A DNA stretch of 64,000 nt from contig NZ_JAASQK010000002.1 of the NCBI RefSeq assembly GCF_011762195.1, positions 425,325 to 489,324 on the forward strand. Reading direction: 5' to 3'. Numbering within the stretch: the stretch's first letter is position 1; every line of letters begins with the position of its first letter. Shown here piece after piece: positions 55,874 to 64,000 of this stretch. A model generated the notes under the pieces. That model saw only the letters and a list, made by a program, of their open reading frames with translations. It ran no database searches and was not told where the DNA came from. This DNA is from Sphingomonas oligoaromativorans. GTDB lineage: Bacteria > Pseudomonadota > Alphaproteobacteria > Sphingomonadales > Sphingomonadaceae. The position numbers and the translations under genes were made by a program.

Positions 55874-55887
55874 GTCTAGCGCTGGCA
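55874..55887 (-). promoter_or_regulatory. degenerate LacI-type operator of TonB receptor
   Basis: Read on the plus strand, GTCTAGCGCTGGCA matches TGCCAGCGCTGGCA at 11 of 14 positions, with the half-site AGCGCTGGCA intact. It lies 24 bases upstream of the receptor ATG. Confidence 0.55.
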
Positions 55888-55898
55888 CAGTTGATGCT

Positions 55899-55927
55899 CG
55901 TGTATTCCGACGAACGCGCTTATGCAA
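55899..55927 (-). promoter_or_regulatory. candidate promoter of TonB receptor gene
   Basis: On the minus strand TTGCAT (55927-55922) and TACACG (55904-55899) are 17 bases apart, like weak -35 and -10 elements. The operator just downstream would cover the start of transcription. Confidence 0.4.
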
Positions 55928-56120
55928 CCGTCATTGAGATCGACGCCGGCGGAGAGGGCGAAACCATGCGGAATAGTCCGCCATTCCCGGCGAATGCTGG
56001 CCTTTCGGCCGGCGAGATTCGAATCGACGGGCGCAGGGGCGCGCAAGCCGCCCTCCCCAAGGAGAGGAGCGACACAGTGCCGACGAACAGCCCGAACCAG
56101 GCCGCCAAGGCCCGCGCCGC

Positions 56121-57686
56121 ATGATAGCGCTCCTCCCCGCCTTGCTGCTCGGCGCGGCGCAGCCGCCTGCCCCGCCCGTCTTCCACAATCCCGTGCTGTT
56201 CGCGGACTATTCGGACCCGGACGTGATCCGCGCGGGCGACGCTTATTATCTCGTCGCTTCCAGCTTCCATTTCTCGCCGGGCATTCCGGTGCTGAAGTCC
56301 ACCGATCTCGTCCACTGGTCGATCGTCGGCCATGTCCTGCCGCGCCTTCCCTTCGCGCCGGCCTATAACATGGTGCCGCCCTTCACGCTCACCGACGCGA
56401 CGTCGAAGCCCGTCGGCGCGGGGCTACGCTATGCCGGCGGGGTGTGGGCGCCCTCGATCCGCTTCCATGACGGGCTGTTCTACGTCTACTGGCCGACGCC
56501 CGACGAAGGCATCTTCATGGCCACCGCCAAGCACCCCGGGGGGCCGTGGAGCAAGCCCGTGCAGGTGCTGGCCGGCCCCGGCTACGAAGACCCCTGCCCC
56601 TTCTGGGACGACGACGGCACAGCCTGGCTGGTCCATTCGCGCCTCGGCGCCGGGCCGCTCATCCTCCACCGCATGAGCCCGGACGGCACCCATGTGCTCG
56701 ACGAAGGGAAGACCATCGTCGAGGACCGGCAGGCGCTCCCGATTCTGGAGGGGCCGAAGCTCTACAAGCGCGATGGCTGGTATTATATCTTCGCGCCCTT
56801 CGGGGGCGTCGAGAAGGGCGCGCAGACCGTGCTGCGATCGCGGAGCATCACCGGCCCCTACGAGCATCGCACCGTGCTGGAGCAGGGCTCGACGGCGATC
56901 GAGGGGCCGCATCAGGGCGGCTATGTCGAGACGCCATCGGGTCAGGGCTGGTTCCTGCACTTCAACAGCACCGGGGCGTTCGGCCGCATCTCCTATCTGG
57001 AGCCGGTGCGCTGGCACGATGGCTGGCCGGTGATCGGCGATCCGATCGCGGGCAAAACCTCGGGCCAACCCGTGGCGACCCACACCGCGCCGGATCTGCC
57101 CGTCTCGAACGCACGCGTCGCCGACAGCGACGAGTTCGGCGGCCCCAGGCTCGGCCTGCAATGGGAATGGAACCACAACCCCGACGATCATGGCTGGAGC
57201 CTCACCGAGCGGCCGGGCTGGATGCGCCTTCACGCGCTGCCCTCGCGCTATCTCGTCACGGCCCGCGACACGCTGACGCAGATCCTGTGGGGGCCGTCTT
57301 CGCGCATGACGACGCGGATCGACCTTTCGCGCATGACGGACGGGCAGCGCGCGGGGCTGGCGATGTTCCAGGCCCGGCCGAGTTGGATCGGCGCGGTGCG
57401 CGAGCATGGCGTCACCCGCCTCGCTTATGCGCAGGCGGGAGAGGAAAGCCTCGGCCCGGTCCTCACCGCGCGCACGGTGGAGTTCCGGGTGACCGTCGGT
57501 GCCGATCAGGTGGCGCATTATGCCTACAGCATCGATGGCGGACACCGCTTCACACCGTTCGGCGAGCCCTCCCCCTTGCGCTTCGCGTGGTGGAAGGGCG
57601 CCCGCCCCGCCTTGTTCACCTACACCACCGCCGCCACGGCGGGAGGCGCGATCGATATCGACTGGTTCCGCGTCGAGCGCCCCTAG
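56121..57686 (+). CDS. GH43-family glycoside hydrolase, exported
   Basis: A 521-residue enzyme with a signal peptide (about 1-19), a five-bladed beta-propeller (about 22-320) and a C-terminal beta-sandwich (about 330-520, EFGGPRLGLQWEWNHNP). The three GH43 acids are visible: Asp32 in YSDPDVIRAG (base), Asp157 in YEDPCPFWDDDG (pKa modulator) and Glu210 in LEGPKLY (acid). The domain arrangement is that of beta-xylosidases or alpha-L-arabinofuranosidases. It is divergent from the TonB receptor and presumably removes arabinose or xylose from pectin side chains. It converges on dinB with 16 bases between the stops. Confidence 0.93.
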   Translation: MIALLPALLLGAAQPPAPPVFHNPVLFADYSDPDVIRAGDAYYLVASSFHFSPGIPVLKSTDLVHWSIVGHVLPRLPFAPAYNMVPPFTLTDATSKPVGAGLRYAGGVWAPSIRFHDGLFYVYWPTPDEGIFMATAKHPGGPWSKPVQVLAGPGYEDPCPFWDDDGTAWLVHSRLGAGPLILHRMSPDGTHVLDEGKTIVEDRQALPILEGPKLYKRDGWYYIFAPFGGVEKGAQTVLRSRSITGPYEHRTVLEQGSTAIEGPHQGGYVETPSGQGWFLHFNSTGAFGRISYLEPVRWHDGWPVIGDPIAGKTSGQPVATHTAPDLPVSNARVADSDEFGGPRLGLQWEWNHNPDDHGWSLTERPGWMRLHALPSRYLVTARDTLTQILWGPSSRMTTRIDLSRMTDGQRAGLAMFQARPSWIGAVREHGVTRLAYAQAGEESLGPVLTARTVEFRVTVGADQVAHYAYSIDGGHRFTPFGEPSPLRFAWWKGARPALFTYTTAATAGGAIDIDWFRVERP

Positions 57687-57702
57687 CGCTGCTCAGCTAT
57701 CG

Positions 57703-58785
57703 TCAGGCGGGCGCGAGCGGCAGTTCTGCCTCTTCATGGATCGGCCGGGCCTCGAATTTCGACACCGTCACGCCCACCAGACGGATGCCCTTCGGAACCG
57801 GATAGACGGACCGGATCAGGCCGAGGCTGACGTCCCGCAAAGCCCCCTCGCTGTCGACCAGCCCCGACAGCGTGCGGCTGCGCGTGATGATCTGGAAATC
57901 GTGGAACTTCACCTTCACGGTCACCGTGCGCCCGAACGCCTGCCGCTTCTCGCACCAGGACCAGACATCGTCCGCCATGCGCAGCACGCCGGCCTCGATC
58001 TCGGCCGGCTCGATCAGATCGCGGTTGAAGGTGGTCTCCGAGCCGGACGACTTGCGCTCGCGGTTGGGGTTGACCGGGCGCTCGTCGATCCCCCGTGCGA
58101 TCGCGTGATACCATTCGGCGGAATTTCCGAAATGCTCGGTCAGGAAGGCCATCGTCTTCGCGCGCAGATCGGCCCCCGTCTCGATGCCGAGCCGCTTCAT
58201 CTTCTGCGCCGTGACAGGCCCCACGCCATGGAAACGCGCCACCGGCAATGTCTCGACCCAGGCGGCGCCCATATCGGGCGTGACTGCGAACTGGCCGTTG
58301 GGCTTGCGATGATCGGACGCCAGCTTCGCCAAGAACTTGTTGTAGGAAATGCCGGCCGAAGCCGTGAGGCCGGTCTCCGCGAGGATGCGCGCGCGGATCG
58401 CCTTGGCGGTGGCCCAGGCGGTGGCGATCCCCTGCTTGTTCGCGGTCACGTCGAGATAGGCTTCGTCGAGCGAAAGCGGCTGGATGAGATCGGTATAGTC
58501 CGCGAAGATCGCATGAATCTGCTGCGAAACCGCGCGATAGACGTCGAAGCGGGGTGATACGAAGATCAGGTCCGGGCAGCGCCGGAGCGCCGTCACCGAC
58601 GGCAGGGCGGAGCGGACGCCGAACCGGCGCGCTTCGTAGCTGGCCGCCGCCACGACCCCGCGCGCGGCCGGATAGCCGACCGCCACCGGCTTGCCGCGAA
58701 GCGCCGGATCATCGCGCTGTTCGACGGACGCGAAGAAGGCGTCCATGTCGACATGAATGATCTTCCGCACGGTTTCGTCAGCCAC
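57703..58785 (-). CDS. dinB: DNA polymerase IV (Y-family translesion polymerase)
   Basis: A 360-residue Y-family polymerase. The catalytic carboxylates lie in HVDMDAFFASVEQ (Asp13) and SLDEAYLDVT; the finger residues YPAARGVVAAASYEARRFGV and the thumb KFLAKLASDHRKPNG follow, then the little-finger domain (about 250-345). It copies damaged DNA with low fidelity. Start: GTG at 58785 with AAGG 6 bases upstream, giving the usual N terminus VADETVRKIIHVDMD. The stretch to 59145 is only open frame. The beta-clamp binding region at the C-terminal end (ELPLAPA) is similar to the usual motif. Confidence 0.95.
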   Translation of the reverse strand: MADETVRKIIHVDMDAFFASVEQRDDPALRGKPVAVGYPAARGVVAAASYEARRFGVRSALPSVTALRRCPDLIFVSPRFDVYRAVSQQIHAIFADYTDLIQPLSLDEAYLDVTANKQGIATAWATAKAIRARILAETGLTASAGISYNKFLAKLASDHRKPNGQFAVTPDMGAAWVETLPVARFHGVGPVTAQKMKRLGIETGADLRAKTMAFLTEHFGNSAEWYHAIARGIDERPVNPNRERKSSGSETTFNRDLIEPAEIEAGVLRMADDVWSWCEKRQAFGRTVTVKVKFHDFQIITRSRTLSGLVDSEGALRDVSLGLIRSVYPVPKGIRLVGVTVSKFEARPIHEEAELPLAPA

Positions 58786-58853
58786 GGAGGCCTTATAGAT
58801 CGCGAACGAAATGCGAACAAGACGATGCCGATACCGGGCGCGACCGCACGATG

Positions 58854-58880
58854 GCGGGGCTGCACGAAACGCAGCCCCGC
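58854..58880. repeat. perfect hairpin between flavoprotein gene and dinB
   Basis: GCGGGGCTGC (58854-58863) and GCAGCCCCGC (58871-58880) pair over 10 bases around a 7-base loop. It lies 18 bases beyond the stop of the flavoprotein gene on the minus strand. There is no T-tract, so it may be a weak or Rho-aided terminator. Confidence 0.6.
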
Positions 58881-58898
58881 ACCAGCGCTTTCGGCCGA

Positions 58899-60515
58899 TC
58901 AGCCGTTGAGATGCTCCCATACCTTGGAGATGACGACGGAGCCCTCGCCCACCGACGAGGCCACGCGCTTGACAGAGCCCGCGCGGACATCGCCCACGGC
59001 GAATATCCCCGGCTGCGACGTCGCATAGGGCGATCCGCCGCCCGCGGCGTCCCCGGTCAGCACGAAGCCCTTGTCGTCGAGCGCGACCAGCCCCGACAGC
59101 CATTCCGTGTTGGGCGCCGCGCCGACCATGACGAACAGGGCGCACAGGGCGATCTCGCGCTCCGTCCGGTCCCGCACATTGCGGATGGTGACGGTTTCGA
59201 GCTTGTCCGCGCCGTGCAGCGCCACGATCTCGGCGCCATATTCCACGGTGACGGCGGGGTCCGCCTCCAGACGGCTGGAGAGATAGCTCGACATCGACGT
59301 GGCCAGCGACGTGCCCCGCACCAGCACGCGGACATGGCTCGCCGCGCGGCTCAGGAACATCGCGGCCTGCCCGGCCGAATTGCCGCCGCCGATGACGATC
59401 GCCTCGGCCTCCTTGCAGAAGCGCGCCTCATTCTCCGTGGCGGCATAATAGACGCCGGCGCCCTCGAACTCGGCGAGCCGGTCGATCGGGAGCCGGCGGT
59501 ACTGGACGCCGGTCGCGACCACCACCGCGCCGGCCCGTATGCGCTGCCCATTATCGAAGGTGGCGCAGAACTGGCCGTCCTCCAGCCGTTCGAGCATCAC
59601 CACGCGGCGCGGCACGACGAAGCGCGTGCCGAACTTCATCGCCTGGACCTCGCCGCGCCAGACGAGATCGGCGCCCGAAATCCCCGTCGGGAAGCCCATA
59701 TAATTCTCGATGCGGCTCGACGTGCCCGCCTGCCCGCCGATCGCGATATCGTCGACGACCAGCGCGCTCAGCCCCTCGGCCCCCGCATAGACGCCCGCCG
59801 CCACGCCGGCCGGCCCGCCGCCGACGATCAGCACGTCGAACCGCTCGCACTCGGCAAGATCGCGATTGATGCCGAACAGACGCGCGACCTTCTCCGGCGT
59901 CGGATCGGCGACGACCTCGTCCCGCCCGAAGATCACGGCCGGCCGCCCCGCGTCGATGGCGCAGCTCGCCGAAATCCGCTCGGCCTCCGGGCTCGCCGTG
60001 CCGTAGGTCGTATAAGGCAGGTGGTTGCGGCTGGCGAACTCGGCGATGCGCCGGATATCGCGATCCTCCTCCTCGCCGATCAGGACCAGCATCCCGTCGC
60101 GCGCATCGAGCTGGCGCCGCCGGCGCGCGGCCAGCACGGTGATGATGATGTCCGACATCTCGGGGATTTCCGACATCAGCCGCATCATCGCGGCCCGCGG
60201 CACTTCGATGGCCCGCGTGTCGCGGGCGGCGCGCATCGGCATCGTCCAGCTACCGCCGTGGAGAAAGGATATCTCCCCCATGAACTGGGTCGGCCCGAGC
60301 GTCGAAGGCACATGGCGCTCGCTGGTGAAGGGATTCACGACCTCGATCTCGCCGTCCTCGACATAGACGAAGCGATCGGCCGGATCGCCCGGCCGGACGA
60401 TCATGGTGCCCGCCGCATAATGCGCGACCTTCCCCGCTCCGCGCAGCGCCTCGACATGCGACGCCGCCAGGGGCACGCGCTGCATCTCGCGCAAATCCCG
60501 GCCGATGGTTTCCAT
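58899..60515 (-). CDS. cNMP-domain/thioredoxin-reductase-like flavoprotein
   Basis: A 538-residue three-part protein. Residues about 10-130: cyclic-nucleotide-binding-like beta-roll (RPGDPADRFVYVEDG, then FMGEISFLHGGSW), in which the conserved phosphate-binding Arg of the cassette is not seen. Residues about 138-215: thioredoxin-like fold without CxxC. Residues about 226-538: thioredoxin-reductase-like FAD/NADPH domains with FAD motif GGGPAG at 232-237, NADPH motif GGGNSAG at 376-382 and the C-terminal GIFAVGDVRAGSVKRVASSV. The active-site CxxC of true thioredoxin reductase is replaced by VYYAATENEARFC. It should be an NAD(P)H flavoenzyme whose target is unknown. Confidence 0.87.
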   Translation of the reverse strand: METIGRDLREMQRVPLAASHVEALRGAGKVAHYAAGTMIVRPGDPADRFVYVEDGEIEVVNPFTSERHVPSTLGPTQFMGEISFLHGGSWTMPMRAARDTRAIEVPRAAMMRLMSEIPEMSDIIITVLAARRRRQLDARDGMLVLIGEEEDRDIRRIAEFASRNHLPYTTYGTASPEAERISASCAIDAGRPAVIFGRDEVVADPTPEKVARLFGINRDLAECERFDVLIVGGGPAGVAAGVYAGAEGLSALVVDDIAIGGQAGTSSRIENYMGFPTGISGADLVWRGEVQAMKFGTRFVVPRRVVMLERLEDGQFCATFDNGQRIRAGAVVVATGVQYRRLPIDRLAEFEGAGVYYAATENEARFCKEAEAIVIGGGNSAGQAAMFLSRAASHVRVLVRGTSLATSMSSYLSSRLEADPAVTVEYGAEIVALHGADKLETVTIRNVRDRTEREIALCALFVMVGAAPNTEWLSGLVALDDKGFVLTGDAAGGGSPYATSQPGIFAVGDVRAGSVKRVASSVGEGSVVISKVWEHLNG

Positions 60516-60737
60516 TCCCTACCCCTCATGGTGACCCGGCGCGATCATAGCCATCGCCCGGCCCGTTGTCAGAGGCCAAAGGGGTGACGCGAAAAAGGAT
60601 GAGCGGAATCTGTGCGCAGCCGGCGGGGCGCCCGGAAAGATCGGAGCGGACCCGAGAAAGCGGCCGCATTCCCATTGCGGCTGGACGGGAGTTTCTCCAG
60701 ACACGCGCTCGACCGCCGATCGGTCTGGAGAGAGAGA

Positions 60738-62375
60738 TTGGTTCATTCGCGTCGCGACGTGCTTGCCGTCGGCCTGGCATCAACAGCCGGATTGGCCATT
60801 CCAGCCTCCGGGAAGGCGGACACGCGCTTGGCGCGCTGTGCGGAAGCGACCGGCTGGCGGCAGGGTCTCGACGGTCAACGCCGGGCGGATTTGGGCAATG
60901 GCACGTTCCTCAATCCCGTGCTGTCCGGCGATCGCCCCGATCCCAACATCCTGAAGGATGGCGACGACTATTGGGCGACCTTTTCGTCCTTCGAATATTA
61001 TCCGGCGATCATCGTCTGGCATTCTCGCGATCTGGTCAACTGGACCCCGGTCGGGCCGGCGCTGACGAAGCCGCTCGGATCGGTGTGGGCGCTCGATATC
61101 GCCAGGCATGGCGGCCGATATTTCATCTATATCCCGGTCTTCAACGCCGGCGATCCGACGTTCGCGGCAGGCCCGCTGATCCCGAGCAAGATCTTCGTGG
61201 TCCATGCGGACAGCATGAGCGGGCCGTGGAGCGAGCCCATCGACATGGACATCCGGGGCTATATCGATCCCGGTCACGCGGTCGGCGAGGACGGCAAGCG
61301 CTATCTCTTCCTGAACAGCGGCGCGCGGGTGCGGATCAGCGACGACGGGCTCCGGCGCGATGGCCCCATCGAGCAGGTTTATGGCGGCTGGCCGATCCCG
61401 GAGGACTGGATCATCGAGGCCCCCGCGCTCGAAGGGCCGAAGGTGCTGCGCCATGATGGCTGGTTCTACCTGTTCTCCGGCCAGGGAGGGACGGCAGGGC
61501 CTCCCACCAGCCATATGGTGATCGTGGCCCGCTCCCGGTCGATCGACGGCCCGTGGGAGAATTGCCCCCGCAATCCCATCGTCCGCACCGTCAGCGCCGA
61601 CGAACCATGGTGGTCACGCGGGCATGGAACGCCCGTTCAGGGGCCTGCGGGCGACTGGTGGCTGGCCTATCACGGCTATGAGAACGGGTTTCGCACGCTG
61701 GGCAGGCAGATGCTGCTGGAGCCTTTCATATGGGAGGCCGACGGCTGGCCGCGCATGACGGGGGGAGACCTGTCGAAGCCATTGCCCGTTCCGCGCGGTG
61801 GGCTTGATCTGGGAGCCGGCAGCAGGCTTTCGGGGCCGTTCGTGGCCGGCGATCTCGGCTCCCGGCTGGCCTTCTTCGCGCCCGCACCGGGCTATCTTGA
61901 CCGGGCGACGATCGCCGCCGGTGCGCTGACGCTCCGGGCTCAGGGGACGGGGCCGGCGGATTCCTCGCCGCTTGCTTTCATCGCCGGCGATCGATCCTGC
62001 GAAGTGACGATCGATCTTGAGCTTGACGGTGAAGCCCAGGGCGGACTCCTCCTTTTCTATGACGGCAAGCTCTTCGCCGGACTGGGCGCGGATCCCCATA
62101 AGCTCCACACCTACAAGCTGGGGAACGAAGAGGGCTATCCGCCGCCCGGCCCCGCCGAGGGGCGGACAATGTCGATACGGATGACCAACGACCGGAACGT
62201 CGCCACCTTCTACATTCGATCGGCGGGGAAGCCGTGGCGCAAGGTCGTATCCTATGAAGTGTCCGGCTATAACCACAATATGGCCGGCGGATTCATGAGC
62301 CTGCGCCCCGCCTTGTTCGCGTCCGGCAACGGCAGCGTGACCTTCTCGGGCCTGCATTATGAGGGACACGACTAG
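60738..62375 (+). CDS. GH43-like glycoside hydrolase, Tat-exported
   Basis: A 545-residue enzyme with a Tat signal (SRRDVLAVGLASTAGLAIPA), a beta-propeller (about 55-370) and a C-terminal sandwich (about 390-545). GH43 acids: Asp68 in DRPDPNIL, Asp177 in GYIDPGH, Glu232 in LEGPKVL. It starts at a TTG with GGAGAG about 5 bases upstream; no ATG is better placed. The distance from the LacI sites means control by that repressor is uncertain. Likely an arabinanase, arabinofuranosidase or xylosidase acting in the periplasm. Confidence 0.9.
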   Translation: MVHSRRDVLAVGLASTAGLAIPASGKADTRLARCAEATGWRQGLDGQRRADLGNGTFLNPVLSGDRPDPNILKDGDDYWATFSSFEYYPAIIVWHSRDLVNWTPVGPALTKPLGSVWALDIARHGGRYFIYIPVFNAGDPTFAAGPLIPSKIFVVHADSMSGPWSEPIDMDIRGYIDPGHAVGEDGKRYLFLNSGARVRISDDGLRRDGPIEQVYGGWPIPEDWIIEAPALEGPKVLRHDGWFYLFSGQGGTAGPPTSHMVIVARSRSIDGPWENCPRNPIVRTVSADEPWWSRGHGTPVQGPAGDWWLAYHGYENGFRTLGRQMLLEPFIWEADGWPRMTGGDLSKPLPVPRGGLDLGAGSRLSGPFVAGDLGSRLAFFAPAPGYLDRATIAAGALTLRAQGTGPADSSPLAFIAGDRSCEVTIDLELDGEAQGGLLLFYDGKLFAGLGADPHKLHTYKLGNEEGYPPPGPAEGRTMSIRMTNDRNVATFYIRSAGKPWRKVVSYEVSGYNHNMAGGFMSLRPALFASGNGSVTFSGLHYEGHD

Positions 62376-62483
62376 CCGGCGTGCCCCCGGCCCGATAACG
62401 CGATCCGCATCCGCTCGATATGCGACGGATGCTCATCGATCAGACCATACCCCCATCCTGCCCGATCGGTTTCCGTGGCCGGT

Positions 62484-63881
<1,398 letters not shown>

Positions 63882-63907
63882 TTAGCGGCCTCGATCAGCG
63901 GTGATTA

Positions 63908-64000
63908 GGTTGCGTTGACAAAGTGGATTCCCAAACGGCCTGAAGTTTGATTCAAGGCAGCTCTTTGCGGGGAGCAGCGATGGCGCGTGGGGATCTGACG
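63908..64000 (+). mobile_element. left end of an IS5-type insertion sequence, cut by window
   Basis: The last 93 bases resemble the start of an IS5-family element: a TGCGTTGACAAAG stretch that may be the terminal repeat, a short leader, GGAG, and then the first codons of a transposase-like gene. The exact left boundary (about 63905-63912) and target duplication cannot be fixed without the right end. Confidence 0.5.
63980..64000 (+). CDS. IS5-family transposase, first 7 codons only
   Basis: ATG GCG CGT GGG GAT CTG ACG encodes MARGDLT, a common N terminus of IS5/IS427-type transposases in sphingomonads. GGAG lies 6 bases upstream of the ATG. The gene continues past the window. Confidence 0.5.

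Noticed and set aside
52911..55937. Long plus-strand open frame opposite the TonB receptor
   Set aside because: Antisense shadow of a confirmed receptor gene, no domain pattern or ribosome site.
62407..62432. Possible terminator GCATCCG/CGGATGC between GH43 and aldo/keto reductase genes
   Set aside because: The stem is only 7 bases with a 12-base loop and no T-tract; convergent genes make termination there plausible but unsupported.

Overview
The window is GC-rich chromosomal DNA that reads as a sphingomonad-type alphaproteobacterium (Sphingomonadaceae or a close relative). The reasons are the many TonB-dependent receptors, a UrcA-family secreted protein, the TamA/TamB pair, LacI-controlled carbohydrate genes with a TonB receptor, GTG/TTG starts with coupled stop/start overlaps, and an IS5-type element at the right edge. 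This placement is inference from gene content; no rRNA or tRNA gene was seen. Coding density is very high and no gap without a gene exceeds 300 bases.

Left part (1-14.7 kb): the end of an RDD membrane protein, small stress-type proteins (KGG-motif, CsbD), a HerA/DUF87-like ATPase, a small exported protein, an endonuclease/phosphatase-fold protein, the tamA-tamB envelope assembly operon, a Crp/Fnr regulator, a DEDDh exonuclease and NADP-malic enzyme (maeB type with a phosphotransacetylase-like tail). From 14.8 to 24.1 kb on the minus strand lies a complete four-gene MdtABC-type RND efflux operon with its own NodT-like outer-membrane lipoprotein. An MFS exporter starts divergently from it.

Middle (25.9-37.2 kb): a FecI/FecR/FecA-like ECF sigma, anti-sigma and TonB-receptor cell-surface signalling set, a large autotransporter with a clear terminator, and a tyrosine catabolic block (hppD, hmgA and a coupled Rieske protein) with a promoter and palindromic operator ahead of hppD. 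A 44-residue entericidin-like lipoprotein and small unknown proteins follow.

37.3-46.2 kb: two divergent operons. Leftward are urcA, an HlyD-type adaptor, an ABC ATPase, an FtsX/MacB-like permease and a TolC-like channel. Rightward are an NtrC-family response regulator and a histidine kinase. The 218-base gap holds a well-spaced sigma-54 promoter (TGGCACG-N4-CTGCT) pointing at urcA and a perfect 20-base palindrome at enhancer distance. I infer a self-contained two-component, sigma-54-controlled efflux system; the regulator carries GAFTDA instead of GAFTGA.

46.2-62.4 kb: a pectin/hexuronate utilisation region: altronate dehydratase (uxaA), a large six-hairpin glycosidase-like protein, a LacI regulator, a GH28-type enzyme, a SusC-like TonB receptor and two GH43 enzymes. 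Near-identical LacI-type palindromes (consensus TGCCAGCGNTGGCA) lie ahead of uxaA and between lacI and the GH28 gene, with a degenerate copy ahead of the TonB receptor, so these genes are probably one regulon. Interrupting them are dinB (DNA polymerase IV) and a cNMP-domain/thioredoxin-reductase-like flavoprotein. The right edge has an aldo/keto reductase, a carboxymuconolactone decarboxylase-family protein and the beginning of an IS5-family transposase.
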